NCBI RefSeq assembly: GCF_021432085.1 | Contig: NZ_CP090366.1 | Coordinates: 2,170,001 to 2,234,000, forward strand | Reading direction: 5' to 3' | Source of the DNA: Stutzerimonas kunmingensis | GTDB taxonomy: Bacteria > Pseudomonadota > Gammaproteobacteria > Pseudomonadales > Pseudomonadaceae | DNA length: 64,000 nt | Shown: positions 12,447 to 25,252 of the stretch, in pieces | Numbering within the stretch: the stretch's first letter is position 1 | Layout of the letters: every line of letters starts with the position of its first letter | Made by a program: the position numbers and the translations under genes | The notes under the pieces: generated by a model | Databases searched by the model: none | What the model saw: only the letters and a program-made list of their open reading frames with translations | What the model was told of the DNA's origin: nothing

Positions 12447-12511
12447 GGACAGCCCGAGCAACTCTGGCTGTCCGCGATTGAAGTCCCTGACGGCTGCGAA
12501 GCCAGCCGTCA
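12447..12511 (-). other. Twin hairpins replacing ccoQ between ccoO-1 and ccoP-1
   Basis: Two perfect stem-loops fill the 94-bp gap. GGACAGCC (12447-12454) pairs with GGCTGTCC (12466-12473). TGACGGCTG (12488-12496) pairs with CAGCCGTCA (12503-12511) around a 6-nt loop. The only ORF here is 26 codons without a membrane helix, so no CcoQ is encoded. The second hairpin lies close to the ccoO-1 stop and the first just upstream of the ccoP-1 start, so both would lie in the polycistronic mRNA. Confidence 0.7.
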
Positions 12512-12529
12512 TTTTTCTTGGCTGTGCGA

Positions 12530-13141
<612 letters not shown>

Positions 13142-13154
13142 TTACCTAGGCTCC

Positions 13155-14579
13155 TCAGGCGATCTGCGCGGCAGCGTCGTACTCGGCGGGCTTGGCAGCC
13201 TGCACGGTGCGCCAGGTGTTGTAGGCCATCACCAGCATGCCGGCGAAGAAGATCGCACCACCGATCATCCGCACCACGAAACCGGGGTGGCTGGCTTCCA
13301 GTGCTTCGACGAAGGAGTAGGTCAGCGTGCCGTCGTCGTTGATCGCGCGCCACATCAGACCTTGGGCGATACCGTTGACCCACATCGAGGCGATGTAGAG
13401 CACGGTGCCGATGGTGGCCAGCCAGAAGTGGGTGTTGATCAGCCCGATGCTGTGCATCTGAGCGCGGCCGAAGACCTTCGGGATCAGGTGATACAGCGCG
13501 CCGATGGACACCATGGCCACCCAGCCGAGGGCGCCGGCGTGTACGTGGCCGATGGTCCAGTCGGTGTAGTGGGAGAGGGCGTTGACGGTCTTGATCGCCA
13601 TCATCGGGCCTTCGAAGGTCGACATGCCGTAGAACGCCAGCGAAACTACCAGGAAACGCAGGATCGGGTCGCTACGCAGTTTGTGCCAGGCACCCGAGAG
13701 AGTCATCATGCCGTTGATCATGCCGCCCCAGCTCGGAGCCAGCAGAATCAGCGACATCACCATGCCCAGGCTCTGTGCCCAATCCGGCAGGGCGGTGTAG
13801 TGCAGGTGGTGCGGGCCGGCCCAGATGTAGACGGTGATCAGCGCCCAGAAGTGGACGATCGACAGGCGATAGGAATACACCGGACGCTCGGCCTGCTTCG
13901 GCACGAAGTAGTACATGATCCCGAGGAAGCCGGCGGTGAGGAAGAAACCCACGGCGTTGTGGCCGTACCACCACTGCACCATCGCATCGGTCGCACCGGC
14001 ATACAGCGAGTAGGATTTCATCGCGCTGACCGGGATTTCCAGATTGTTGACGATGTGCAGGATTGCCACGGTCAGGATGAAGGCGCCGAAGAACCAGTTA
14101 CCGACATAGATATGCTTGACCTTGCGCGTCGCCAGCGTACCGAAGAAGACGATCGCGTAGGCCACCCAGACGATGGTGATCAGGATGTCGATCGGCCACT
14201 CCAGTTCCGCGTATTCCTTGGAGCTGGTGAAGCCCAGCGGCAGGGAGATCGCGGCGAGCAGGATGACCAGCTGCCAGCCCCAGAAGGTGAACGCGGCCAA
14301 CTTCGGCGCGAACAGTGTGGTCTGACAGGTACGCTGTACCGAGTAGTAGGACGTTGCGAACAGAGCACAGCCGCCGAAGGCGAAGATCACCGCGTTGGTG
14401 TGCAATGGACGTAGACGACCGAAACTGGTCCAGGGGAGGTCAAGGTTCAGAAATGGCCAGGCCAATTGTGCTGCGATGAAAACGCCGAGCCCCATCCCGA
14501 CGATTCCCCACACCACCGTCATGATGGCGAATTGGCGGACCACCTTGTAACTGTAGGCGGTACTGGTTGCTGTGTTCAT
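13155..14579 (-). CDS. ccoN: cbb3-type cytochrome c oxidase subunit I, first set
   Basis: 474 residues from the ATG at 14579 ([17 protein letters not shown]), preceded by a GGAAG ribosome-binding site; a start six codons further upstream is possible but less like the family. Catalytic twelve-helix subunit with the haem and CuB ligand regions intact ([32 protein letters not shown]). First gene of ccoNOP-1. The P. stutzeri cbb3-1 oxidase is known to be encoded by a ccoNOP operon without ccoQ, which this matches. An Anr box lies 89-102 bp upstream. Confidence 0.97.
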   Translation of the reverse strand: MNTATSTAYSYKVVRQFAIMTVVWGIVGMGLGVFIAAQLAWPFLNLDLPWTSFGRLRPLHTNAVIFAFGGCALFATSYYSVQRTCQTTLFAPKLAAFTFWGWQLVILLAAISLPLGFTSSKEYAELEWPIDILITIVWVAYAIVFFGTLATRKVKHIYVGNWFFGAFILTVAILHIVNNLEIPVSAMKSYSLYAGATDAMVQWWYGHNAVGFFLTAGFLGIMYYFVPKQAERPVYSYRLSIVHFWALITVYIWAGPHHLHYTALPDWAQSLGMVMSLILLAPSWGGMINGMMTLSGAWHKLRSDPILRFLVVSLAFYGMSTFEGPMMAIKTVNALSHYTDWTIGHVHAGALGWVAMVSIGALYHLIPKVFGRAQMHSIGLINTHFWLATIGTVLYIASMWVNGIAQGLMWRAINDDGTLTYSFVEALEASHPGFVVRMIGGAIFFAGMLVMAYNTWRTVQAAKPAEYDAAAQIA

Positions 14580-14639
14580 GTATGGGCTTCCATCCACGGG
14601 TAATGAGCAGTTTTTTTCTTTCTAATAGAAAGCGGGGCA

Positions 14640-14681
14640 AGGATGGGGAAAGGGCAATCTGCCGGTATTGACACGGATCAA
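14640..14681 (-). promoter_or_regulatory. Anr/FNR box upstream of ccoN-1
   Basis: TTGACACGGATCAA at 14668-14681 matches TTGAT-N4-ATCAA at nine of ten fixed positions. With class II spacing the -10 would be CATCCT (14645-14640), which is poor, and the start would be near 14633, giving a leader of about 54 nt. The box lies inside the first codons of the divergent hydrolase ORF if that begins at 14643. Confidence 0.8.
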
Positions 14682-15335
14682 TACACACAAAGTGACAAAG
14701 GGCATCTCGTCAGGTGGAACCAGCCGTCTGGCGGCGCCTGGGTGAGCCTGATCCTGGCGCATGGTGCAGGCGCACCGATGGACAGCCCGTTCATGGAACA
14801 AATGGCTGTGCGCCTTGCTGCGCGCGGGATAGCGGTTTGCCGATTCGAGTTTGCCTACATGGCAACGCGACGTGCCGGAGCAGGCAAGCGGCCGCCCAGT
14901 CCACAGGCTCAATTGTTGGCCCAATGGCGTGAAGTCCATGCCCTGGTGCGACAGCAGGCCACAGGACCGCTGGCCATCGGTGGCAAGTCGATGGGGGGGC
15001 GAATGGCCAGTTTGCTGGCCGATGAGTTGGGCGCGGACGCGTTGGTCTGCCTGGGTTATCCGTTCTATGCCGCCGGCAAGCCGGAAAAGCCTCGGGTGGC
15101 GCATCTCGCCACGCTGCAGACACCGACCCTGGTTGTCCAAGGTGAGCGCGACGCCTTGGGTGATCATGAAACGGTGGCACAGTACGCGCTATCCCCGGCG
15201 ATTGCGCTGCACTGGCTGGCCGCCGCCGATCACGATCTCAAACCGCTGAAACGCTCGGGCCTGAGCCACGACCAGCACCTCGACAGCGCTGCCGATGCGA
15301 TTGCCGCGTTTCTCCAGGGCGTGATCTCGCACTGA
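14643..15335 (+). CDS. Alpha/beta-fold hydrolase (KANL3/Tex30-like family)
   Basis: 230 residues. Contains LAHGAGAPMDSPFM (oxyanion-hole region, about residues 39-52), the nucleophile elbow GKSMGGR near 115-121, an aspartate in the ERDALGDH segment and a late histidine (AADHDLKPL), the order expected of an alpha/beta hydrolase triad. Members of this small family are widespread in proteobacteria; the substrate is unknown. The ATG at 14643 is the only ATG before the conserved domain, but it has a weak ribosome-binding site and the Anr box of ccoN-1 falls in codons 9-13, so the start is uncertain. Confidence 0.85.
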   Translation: MGKGQSAGIDTDQYTQSDKGHLVRWNQPSGGAWVSLILAHGAGAPMDSPFMEQMAVRLAARGIAVCRFEFAYMATRRAGAGKRPPSPQAQLLAQWREVHALVRQQATGPLAIGGKSMGGRMASLLADELGADALVCLGYPFYAAGKPEKPRVAHLATLQTPTLVVQGERDALGDHETVAQYALSPAIALHWLAAADHDLKPLKRSGLSHDQHLDSAADAIAAFLQGVISH

Positions 15336-15344
15336 GCGCTGCCT

Positions 15345-15378
15345 GCAGCCGGATCGAGCGATGCCGGCTGCGGCTTTT
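15345..15378. terminator. Terminator between hydrolase and aer (convergent)
   Basis: GCAGCCGG (15345-15352) pairs with CCGGCTGC (15364-15371) around an 11-nt loop and is followed on the + strand by GGCTTTT. It lies between two convergent genes and best serves the hydrolase transcript. Confidence 0.7.
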
Positions 15379-15379
15379 C

Positions 15380-16948
15380 CTAGCGGTTGAAGCGCTCGAC
15401 TAGGGCGTACTGCCCTTGCGCCGTGGCGGCGAGGTCCTCGCTGAGCAGCGCAGAGCTGCGCGCGTCACCGGTAGTCTGTTCGGCCAGCTGGGCGATGGTG
15501 CTGACGTTGTTGCTGATCTCGTCGGCCACCGCGCTCTGCTGCTCCGTCGCGGACGCGATCTGCGTGGTCATGTCGATGATATTGCCCATCGCCTCATTGA
15601 TCCCGCTGAGGGCCTGATCGGCCTGGATCACCTGATCGACGCCGCGCGTCGCATGCACTCGGCCATCCTCGGTGGTCTGCACGGCGTGGCGCGCCTGCGA
15701 CTGAAGCTTCTCGATCAGTTGGTGGATCTCACCCGTGGCACTGGCCGTTCGTTGGGCAAGCTGGCGGACTTCGTCGGCGACTACCGCGAAGCCGCGACCA
15801 CTTTCACCGGCACGCGCAGCCTCGATCGCGGCGTTGAGTGCCAGCAGGTTGGTCTGGTCGGCGATGCTCTTGATCACATCGACCACGCTGCCGATCGCCT
15901 CGCTGTCGTTGGCCAGTTGGTTGACCGCCTCGCCCGTCTTGGCGACGGACTCGGATAGCTGCTGAATGGCCTTGCGTGTCTCGGCAGTGACCGCACGGCC
16001 CTGATCGGTGAGGCGGCTGGCCTCTCGGGTCGCGTCGGCGGCCAGCGCTACGTTGCCGGCGACCTCCTGCGTCGTCGCGGCCATCTCGTTGATCGCCGTT
16101 GCGACCTGCTCGGTTTCCTGATGCTGCTGCATCAGGCCATTGGCGCAGTTCTGTGCCAGCGAGTCGGCCTGTTTGGCTTGGCCCTGCAACTGCACGGCCA
16201 TGTCCTGCAAGCGCGTGAGGCAGGTCTTCAGGTGCGCATGCTGACTGAGCATCGCCATTTCCAGCTGGGCTTCGACGCCGCTGCTGTCGGTATACATACG
16301 CGCGATGAGTGGGTCACTGGTGCTCTCGCTCGCCAGCTGCAACAGGCGCTTTATGCCACGTTGCTGCCAGTGCAGCGCGACCAGGCCGAACGGTACGGCC
16401 AGCAGCGCGGCGGCGATGAACCCCAATGCATGATCGAAGCTGGCCCCGACCAGAAACCCGATCTGGCTGATGACCAGAAATGGTAGCCATTTGCTCAATA
16501 CGGGCAGCCAGGTGTTGCGGCGGGGCACGCCGGACTTGCCGGAATTGATGCGCGCATACAGGGCTTCGGCTCGCTGAACCTGTTCGCGGGTCGGTTTGGT
16601 ACGCACCGACTCATAGCCTGTTACCTGGCGCTGCTGATCGAAAATGGGCGTGACGTAGGCGTTGACCCAATAATGGTCGCCGGTCTTGCGCCGGTTCTTG
16701 ACGATGCCCATCCACGGCTTGCCCTGCTTGAGGGTCGTCCACATGTGGTCGAACACGGCCGGCGGCACATCCGGATGGCGCACCAGGTTATGCGGCGCGC
16801 GAATCAGTTCGTCACGTGCGAAGCCGCTGACCTCGGCAAATATGTCGTTGCAGTAGGTGATCTGGCCTTTGAGGTCGGTGGTCGAGATGAGGCGTTGCTG
16901 GTCAGGAAACGCGTATTCGCGCTGAGTTACGGGTTGATTGTTACGCAT
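15380..16948 (-). CDS. aer: Aerotaxis receptor Aer (PAS-containing chemoreceptor)
   Basis: 522 residues. The N-terminal PAS domain (about 10-120) has the Aer-type FxYNDxF-like stretch [14 protein letters not shown] and [16 protein letters not shown], which in Aer holds FAD. A membrane hairpin at about 168-205 is followed by a HAMP-like linker and the cytoplasmic methyl-accepting signalling domain with the hairpin tip [20 protein letters not shown]. It senses redox or oxygen state and signals through CheA/CheW. The position beside cbb3 genes and acnA is the same as in P. aeruginosa, which fits its role of steering cells toward useful oxygen levels. Confidence 0.95.
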   Translation of the reverse strand: MRNNQPVTQREYAFPDQQRLISTTDLKGQITYCNDIFAEVSGFARDELIRAPHNLVRHPDVPPAVFDHMWTTLKQGKPWMGIVKNRRKTGDHYWVNAYVTPIFDQQRQVTGYESVRTKPTREQVQRAEALYARINSGKSGVPRRNTWLPVLSKWLPFLVISQIGFLVGASFDHALGFIAAALLAVPFGLVALHWQQRGIKRLLQLASESTSDPLIARMYTDSSGVEAQLEMAMLSQHAHLKTCLTRLQDMAVQLQGQAKQADSLAQNCANGLMQQHQETEQVATAINEMAATTQEVAGNVALAADATREASRLTDQGRAVTAETRKAIQQLSESVAKTGEAVNQLANDSEAIGSVVDVIKSIADQTNLLALNAAIEAARAGESGRGFAVVADEVRQLAQRTASATGEIHQLIEKLQSQARHAVQTTEDGRVHATRGVDQVIQADQALSGINEAMGNIIDMTTQIASATEQQSAVADEISNNVSTIAQLAEQTTGDARSSALLSEDLAATAQGQYALVERFNR

Positions 16949-17289
16949 CGACTATCACGCCTGGCAGAGGAATCGTAGGGTGTCGCACCCGACCTTATGT
17001 TTTTCTAATGGGTCAGGCTGACCAGTTGGTCGGCCGGAGAGGGGCGTTCTTGAGCGAAAGCTGATCCGTGGATCAGCTTCTCCTGCGCACAGGCGACCAG
17101 CGGCAGCCATGGCTTAATGGTTCTGTAACGGGTTTTGGGCATTGTCGGTGCGTGTCCGGTGCTTCGCGATGCGAAGCGAACTCAGGGAGCCGGGCAGCGG
17201 GCAGGGACGTCAGGGCAGCTGGAAACCAATCGCCGAAGGACCGGCGGACGCCGATGCGAAAGGAATCGCATCGGCGTTTCCGGTTTCGA
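16949..17289. other. Hairpin-rich intergenic region between aer and acnA
   Basis: 341 bp with no supported ORF but at least five perfect short inverted repeats: GGGTG/CACCC (16978-16990), GGTCAG/CTGACC (17011-17023), AAGCTGATCC/GGATCAGCTT (17058-17079), GCTTCGC/GCGAAGC (17161-17177) and a 12-bp stem at 17248-17277. The first pair lies in the leader of aer and the last just past the acnA stop. A small RNA is possible but I see no clear promoter. Confidence 0.6.
17248..17277. terminator. 12-bp hairpin downstream of acnA
   Basis: ACGCCGATGCGA (17248-17259) and TCGCATCGGCGT (17266-17277) form a perfect 12-bp stem with loop AAGGAA, 12 nt past the acnA stop codon. The + strand side is followed by TTTCC and the minus side by CCGCC, so the U-tract is poor for acnA. 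It may be a terminator or an mRNA 3'-end stabiliser. Confidence 0.6.
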
Positions 17290-19965
<2,676 letters not shown>

Positions 19966-20129
19966 TCCTCATCTCCTTGTGCCCACACGGTAAGGGCTGG
20001 CTGATGAACGAGCGGTGAAACCCATGGGGCTTCGCTACTGCACTGGACCGGGTCATGCAGGCGAGGGTTCCCGTGGTCGGCTATGATGCGCGGCTTTGGC
20101 GCTGGCCCGACCGCTGACAGGATTCGAAC

Positions 20130-21179
20130 ATGAACACATTGCTGCTGCATTGCCGCCCCGGTTTCGAGGGCGAGGTATGCGCGGAAATCAGCGAGCACGC
20201 CGCCGTCCTGGAAGTGGCCGGCTACGCCAAGGCGCGGCCCGAGAGTGCCTGTGCGGAATTCATCTGCAGCGAAAGCGGCGGCGCCGAGCGGCTGATGCGA
20301 AAGCTGCGTTTCGCCGAACTGATCTTTCCGCGGCAATGGGCGCGCGGCGAGTACCTGCAACTTCCTGAAACGGATCGTATCAGCGTATTGCTGGAGTACC
20401 TGGCGGCTTATCCAGTCTGCAGTGGCTTGTGGCTGGAAGTGCTGGACACCAACGATGGCAAGGAACTTTCCAACTTCTGCCGCAAGTTCGAGGCGCCACT
20501 GCGCAAGGCGCTGATCAAGGCCGGCCGCCTCGACGAGCATGGCAACGGCCCGCGACTGTTGTTGACCTTCAAGAGCGGTCGCGAAGTATTCGTCGGCATC
20601 GCCGAGGCGAACAACAGCGCGCTGTGGCCGATGGGCATCCCGCGCCTGAAGTTTCCGCGCCAGGCACCCAGCCGCTCGACGCTCAAGCTGGAGGAGGCCT
20701 GGCACCATTTCATCCCGCGTGAGCAGTGGGATACGCGGCTGGCGGCGGGCATGACCGGCGTCGATCTCGGCGCGGCGCCGGGCGGCTGGACCTGGCAGCT
20801 GGTCAACCGGCATATCAAGGTCAGCGCGGTGGACAACGGGCCGATGAACGCCGACCTGATGGATTCCGGGCTGGTGGAACATTTTCGCGCCGACGGCTTT
20901 ACCTTCCGCCCGAAAAGGCCGGTGGACTGGATGGTCTGCGACATCGTCGAGAAGCCGGCGCGCAATGCTGCGCTGCTGGAAACCTGGATCGGCGAGGGCC
21001 TGTGCCGCGAGGCGGTGGTGAACCTCAAGCTGCCGATGAAGCAGCGCTATGCCGAGGTCAAGCGGCTGCTGGAGCGCATCGCCGATGGCCTGGCCGCGCG
21101 CGGCGTCAAGGCCAGCATCGGCTGCAAGCAGCTGTACCACGACCGCGAAGAGGTGACCTGCCACCTGCGGCGTCTCTGA
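20130..21179 (+). CDS. rlmM: 23S rRNA 2'-O-ribose methyltransferase RlmM
   Basis: 349 residues. N-terminal THUMP-like domain, then a Rossmann methyltransferase domain with the SAM-binding motif [13 protein letters not shown] around residues 210-222. The K-D-K-E tetrad region is visible ([27 protein letters not shown]). It modifies C2498 of 23S rRNA. The ATG at 20130 gives the family N-terminus [13 protein letters not shown]. The upstream TATGAT near 20080 could serve as a -10. Confidence 0.96.
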   Translation: MNTLLLHCRPGFEGEVCAEISEHAAVLEVAGYAKARPESACAEFICSESGGAERLMRKLRFAELIFPRQWARGEYLQLPETDRISVLLEYLAAYPVCSGLWLEVLDTNDGKELSNFCRKFEAPLRKALIKAGRLDEHGNGPRLLLTFKSGREVFVGIAEANNSALWPMGIPRLKFPRQAPSRSTLKLEEAWHHFIPREQWDTRLAAGMTGVDLGAAPGGWTWQLVNRHIKVSAVDNGPMNADLMDSGLVEHFRADGFTFRPKRPVDWMVCDIVEKPARNAALLETWIGEGLCREAVVNLKLPMKQRYAEVKRLLERIADGLAARGVKASIGCKQLYHDREEVTCHLRRL

Positions 21180-21244
21180 TCAGCCAGCGGATGACCCGCC
21201 TGCGCGCATGCGTAACAATGCACGCCAGTTTTCCGGAGCCCAAG

Positions 21245-21496
21245 ATGACCCAATCAGCTGAAATGTCCGTCGATGCCGTGCTCGATGCCAGCGGCCTGAA
21301 CTGCCCCGAGCCGGTGATGATGCTGCACAACAAGGTGCGCGATCTGGCCGGTGGTGCGCTGCTCAAGGTGATCGCGACCGATCCCTCGACCCAGCGAGAT
21401 ATTCCGAAGTTCTGCATCTTTCTTGGCCATGACCTGGTCGAGCAGCAGGAAGCGGCTGGCACCTACCTCTACTGGATTCGCAAGAAGAGTGAGTGA
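21245..21496 (+). CDS. tusA: Sulfur carrier protein TusA
   Basis: 83 residues with the family signature [16 protein letters not shown], where the CPxP cysteine carries persulfide sulfur for tRNA 2-thiouridine and related transfers. The ATG at 21245 is chosen because the conserved fold starts just after it; the longer open frame upstream overlaps rlmM. It lies 65 bp after rlmM, as in other pseudomonads. Confidence 0.95.
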   Translation: MTQSAEMSVDAVLDASGLNCPEPVMMLHNKVRDLAGGALLKVIATDPSTQRDIPKFCIFLGHDLVEQQEAAGTYLYWIRKKSE

Positions 21497-21525
21497 GCGA
21501 CGCGGCTGCAGGCTCGTTCGCAGCC

Positions 21526-22374
21526 TCAGCCCAGCTCCTCCCGGGCAGCACCCGTTTGCTGGCGCCGCCACATGCGGGTCAGCCAGCGCCAGGCGATCCA
21601 GCCGCCACCGATCAGATAGATAAGCCCACCGGGTACCCACATGATCAGGCCGGCGAGTTGCTGGTCGTCCACCGAGCGACCTTCGCCATAGAACGAGACG
21701 GTGCCGAAGGTGAGCAGGGCGCCCAACAGGCCGGTGTGCATCAGCGTAAGCAACACGGCCATCAACGCCTGGGGCACCTGCTTCGGATTGGCGCGCAGCA
21801 CCGACCACCAGAACAGCCAGCCGGTGAACAGAAAGCACGCATGTTCGAAGGCGTGCCACCAGAGGTTGTCCAGCGCCAGCACATAGAGCTTCGGCGTGTG
21901 CCAGATCCAGATGATCGCACCATGCAGCAGCGCCAGCAGCGTGGGGTAGCGGCCGGCGCGCAGAATGCCGGTCCACAGCGGCTGGGCAAAGCGGCCGGTG
22001 ACGCCGCGCCATTGCGGCAGCGGCCGGGCCAGCGCCCACAGCGGCGCGATCACGATGATGAACAGCATGTGCTGGGTCATGTGCCAGCTGGTGCTGCTTT
22101 CCGCCCAGTCGTCGATGGGGCCGAAAACCGAGAACACCGCCAGCAGCATGGCGCTGTGAAAGCAGAGGGCCTCGCTCCGCCGCGGCGGTACCTTGCGGGC
22201 GCCCAGCACATAGAGCAGCCAGGCGGCCGCGACCAGCACCGCCGTGAGCAGCAATGGCGCGCGGTCCAGCAGGTGGGCATCGAAAAGGCCATGGGCCTGC
22301 GCCGATACCGGCAGGAAGATGGCGGTCAAGGCTGCAGCGGCTGCCCAGTGCATCGGCGGCCGGATTACAGGCAT
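21526..22374 (-). CDS. ctaG: caa3-type oxidase assembly factor (CtaG family, caa3_CtaG)
   Basis: 282 residues with about seven membrane helices. Family hallmarks include HMTQHMLFIIVIAPLWALARPL and HTPKLYVLALDNLWWHAFEHACFLFTGWLFWW, with several conserved histidines suited to copper binding. This is the multi-helix caa3_CtaG family of Bacillus-type operons, not the Cox11-type CtaG usual in proteobacterial aa3 operons. It overlaps the preceding small gene by 10 nt and ends the operon. Confidence 0.92.
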   Translation of the reverse strand: MPVIRPPMHWAAAAALTAIFLPVSAQAHGLFDAHLLDRAPLLLTAVLVAAAWLLYVLGARKVPPRRSEALCFHSAMLLAVFSVFGPIDDWAESSTSWHMTQHMLFIIVIAPLWALARPLPQWRGVTGRFAQPLWTGILRAGRYPTLLALLHGAIIWIWHTPKLYVLALDNLWWHAFEHACFLFTGWLFWWSVLRANPKQVPQALMAVLLTLMHTGLLGALLTFGTVSFYGEGRSVDDQQLAGLIMWVPGGLIYLIGGGWIAWRWLTRMWRRQQTGAAREELG

Positions 22375-22724
22375 GGCGGAATCTGCAGCAGCGGAATGCC
22401 GACGAACAGGGTGGCCAGCGCGGCAATGAAGTGAATACCGGCAGCCAGCTTGGTGACGAACTGCTGCCGCTCGTTCAGCTCATGCGGTGGTCGCGACAGG
22501 CGCCAGAAGTAACGCGCCAGCCAGAACAGTAGTGCAAGGGTAAGCAGGGTCAGCACGCCGAGGCTGCCGTTCAGCCAGTTCCACACCCCGTCCGCGGGGT
22601 CCGGTGGGCTTACCTTGCAGATCACCGCCTGGCCACCGTACATCGCGACAAACCACAGGCTCCAGATGATCAGGCCGATCGGGATCTGCACCGGGTGAAA
22701 GGGCGACGTGCGTGCATAGGCCAT
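22365..22724 (-). CDS. Small membrane protein of the caa3 oxidase operon
   Basis: 119 residues. Three probable membrane helices (about 14-30, 52-72 and 92-113), with a hydrophilic loop SRPPHELNERQQ before the last. It is linked by an ATGA overlap to the oxidase subunit I+III gene and by a 10-nt overlap to ctaG, so translation of all is probably coupled. I do not recognise a named family; its position suggests an accessory or subunit IV-like role, which is inference. Confidence 0.8.
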   Translation of the reverse strand: MAYARTSPFHPVQIPIGLIIWSLWFVAMYGGQAVICKVSPPDPADGVWNWLNGSLGVLTLLTLALLFWLARYFWRLSRPPHELNERQQFVTKLAAGIHFIAALATLFVGIPLLQIPPCL

Positions 22725-25252
22725 CAGGCACCTCCCCAGGTCGCCGGGAACAACACGATCGCCGCATAGCTGACCCACAGCACACCCAGGTTGTAGTACC
22801 AGAGCTGTTCGACCACGATGGGCTCGTATGGCGCTTTGTCGCCCACATAACCGAGGGCTACCCGCCACGCCTGCAGTCCGGTCAGCACGGCTGCCAGCGT
22901 GCAGTGAATCAGGTTGTACGCCAGCATCACGAAGATCACCGCATCGTGGGCGGTTTCGGTCGGCGCCAGGCCGGCCGACAGCATCAGCCAGAGCAGCAGC
23001 GCCGATTGAACGAAGGCGACGATCGCCAACACGGCAAGTTGCCCCATCAGCCCGTGATGCATACCGGCGCGCAGACGCTTGATCAGCTGGTGCAGCCAGA
23101 GCGTGCCGGCAGTCAGTAACACGGTGCTGGCCAGCATCAGCCAACCGTTCAGGTCGCTGTCCGGCACCTGCCATTGCGGCGACACGGTCCACAGGTAGAA
23201 CCAGCCGAACAGCAGCGAAAGGTACAGCGCGCCATTGGCCAGCAGCGTCACGCCCATGCCCCACAGGCCCGGGCCGTCGAACGTACGCGAGTGCAGCGGT
23301 GGCTCGCCCGGTTGGGTATGGGCGTCCGGCGCGGCAGCAGGATGGGCGCCGTTTTCCCAAGACCAGCGCAGCAGCACGATCAGCGTTGCCACGGTGGCGA
23401 TGATGGCGAGGATGTAGGCCTTGTTCAGCAGGCTCAGGCAGAGCACTGCAAGGAACACCGAGGCAATGAACGGCAGCCAGCTGTTGCCAGGCAAATGAAT
23501 GATCTCGCGGACCTTGCCCGTCAGCGGATCACTGCCCCAGGTCTCCCGTCGACCGTGGTCGATCACCGTCAGCGCATGTTCGCCGCGGGCGATGCTGTCG
23601 GGCAGGTCCGGGTCTTTCCACAGCGGATGACGGTCCGTCACATCGGGCAGGCTGACGAAGTTGTACGCGCTGGGCGGCAGGCTGGTGGCCCACTCGAGGG
23701 TATCGGCTTTCCAGGGATTCTTCGGTGCCGGGATGCCGAAGCGGAAATGCAGGATGATGTCCAGCAGGATGGTGGCGACACCCACGGCCATGATGAAGCT
23801 GCCGATCGACGACACCAGGTTGGGCATGTCCCAGCCGAGGCCGGTGTCATAGGTGTAGACGCGCCGTGGCATGCCGATCAGGCCCGTCCAGTGCATGATC
23901 ATGAAGGTCACGTTGAAGCCGATGAAGAACAGCCAGAAGCCCCAGCGGCCGAGCTTTTCCGAGGGCATGCGCCCGGAGAAGTGCGGCAGCCAGTAGTACA
24001 GACCGGCCATCAGCGGGAACAACATGCCGCCCACCAGTACGTAGTGCATGTGCGCGACGACGAAATGGGTGTCGTGTACCTGCCAGTCGAACGGCACCAG
24101 CGCCAGCATTACCCCGGTCAGGCCGCCGGCGACGAAGACGATCAGAAAGCCCACCAGCCAGAGCATTGGCACTCTGTACACCGGCTTGCCGAGCCAGAGC
24201 GTCGCCAGCCAGGCGAAAATCTGCACGCCGGTGGGGATTGCCACCAGCATGCTCGCGGCCGAGAAGAACGCCGTGGCCAGCTGCGGGATGCCCACCGTGA
24301 ACATGTGGTGTACCCATAGTCCGAAGCTGATGAAGCCGGTGGTCAGTACGCCCAGCACGACCCAGCGGTAGCCCACCAGCGGGCGCTGGCAGAACACTGG
24401 AATCAGCGTGGAGACGATGCCGGCGCCGGGCAGGAAGATGATGTACACCTCCGGGTGACCGAACAGCCAGAACAGGTGCTGCCAGAGCACCGGATCGCCA
24501 CCGCGGGCGACATCGAAGAACGGCATGCCGGCCGCGCGTTCCAGTTCCAGCAGGATGGAGCCGAGGATCAGCGGCGGAAAGCCGACCACGATCATCATCG
24601 CCATCACCAGGATGTACCAGGCGTACAGCGGCATCTTGTGCAGCGCCATGCCGTTGGTGCGGGTGCGCAGGATCGATACCACCAGTTCGACACCGGCGGA
24701 TACCGCGGAAATCTCGACGAAGGTGATGCCCAGCAGCCAGAAATCCGAGTTCACCCCAGGGGTATGTGCCGAGCTGGACAGCGGCGTGTACATGAACCAG
24801 CCGGCCTTGGGCGCGACGTCGAGAAAGATGCTCGACAGCAGGATCAGCCCGCCGAACAGGTAGCAGTAGTAGCCCAGGGCGGAAAGGCGCGGGAAAACCA
24901 GGTCGCGGGCACCGATCATCTTCGGGATCAGGTAGACCGCCAACCCCTCCATCATCGGCACCGCGAAGAGGAACATCATCACCGTGCCGTGCATGGTGAA
25001 GACCTGGTTGTAGACGTCCGGCTCCATCAGCTCGTAGCCGGGGAGGGCGAGCTGGGTGCGGATCAGCATCGCCAGCAGGCCGCCGACGAGGAAGAAGAAG
25101 GCTCCGGTGACCAGAAAGCGCAGACCGATGCTGGTGTGGTTGACGATGGTCAGCGCACGCCAACCACGGGGGTTGCCCCAGACCTCGTTGAACTGGTCCT
25201 GCAACTGGTCGAGATCGGTAGCGGGCGCGCCGCTCTTCGGGGTCGGTGTCAT
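22724..25252 (-). CDS. ctaD: Fused cytochrome c oxidase subunit I+III
   Basis: 842 residues from the ATG at 25252, which overlaps the subunit II stop codon (ATGA). The first ~570 residues are a haem-copper oxidase subunit I with the MHGTVM helix, GHPEVYIIFLPGAG (CuB His and cross-linked Tyr), WVHHMFTVG and VVAHMHYVLVGG (haem ligand region). The last ~210 residues (from about HSRTFDGPGLWGM) are a subunit III (CtaE) domain with five helices. Such I+III fusions are known in caa3/ba-type oxidases, for example in Thermus. The partner subunit II carries CuA and cytochrome c, so this is the catalytic core of a caa3 oxidase. Confidence 0.95.
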   Translation of the reverse strand: MTPTPKSGAPATDLDQLQDQFNEVWGNPRGWRALTIVNHTSIGLRFLVTGAFFFLVGGLLAMLIRTQLALPGYELMEPDVYNQVFTMHGTVMMFLFAVPMMEGLAVYLIPKMIGARDLVFPRLSALGYYCYLFGGLILLSSIFLDVAPKAGWFMYTPLSSSAHTPGVNSDFWLLGITFVEISAVSAGVELVVSILRTRTNGMALHKMPLYAWYILVMAMMIVVGFPPLILGSILLELERAAGMPFFDVARGGDPVLWQHLFWLFGHPEVYIIFLPGAGIVSTLIPVFCQRPLVGYRWVVLGVLTTGFISFGLWVHHMFTVGIPQLATAFFSAASMLVAIPTGVQIFAWLATLWLGKPVYRVPMLWLVGFLIVFVAGGLTGVMLALVPFDWQVHDTHFVVAHMHYVLVGGMLFPLMAGLYYWLPHFSGRMPSEKLGRWGFWLFFIGFNVTFMIMHWTGLIGMPRRVYTYDTGLGWDMPNLVSSIGSFIMAVGVATILLDIILHFRFGIPAPKNPWKADTLEWATSLPPSAYNFVSLPDVTDRHPLWKDPDLPDSIARGEHALTVIDHGRRETWGSDPLTGKVREIIHLPGNSWLPFIASVFLAVLCLSLLNKAYILAIIATVATLIVLLRWSWENGAHPAAAPDAHTQPGEPPLHSRTFDGPGLWGMGVTLLANGALYLSLLFGWFYLWTVSPQWQVPDSDLNGWLMLASTVLLTAGTLWLHQLIKRLRAGMHHGLMGQLAVLAIVAFVQSALLLWLMLSAGLAPTETAHDAVIFVMLAYNLIHCTLAAVLTGLQAWRVALGYVGDKAPYEPIVVEQLWYYNLGVLWVSYAAIVLFPATWGGA

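Noticed and set aside
12436..12529. 26-codon frame as a possible ccoQ
   Set aside because: It has no hydrophobic helix and no resemblance to CcoQ; the region is better explained by two stem-loops.
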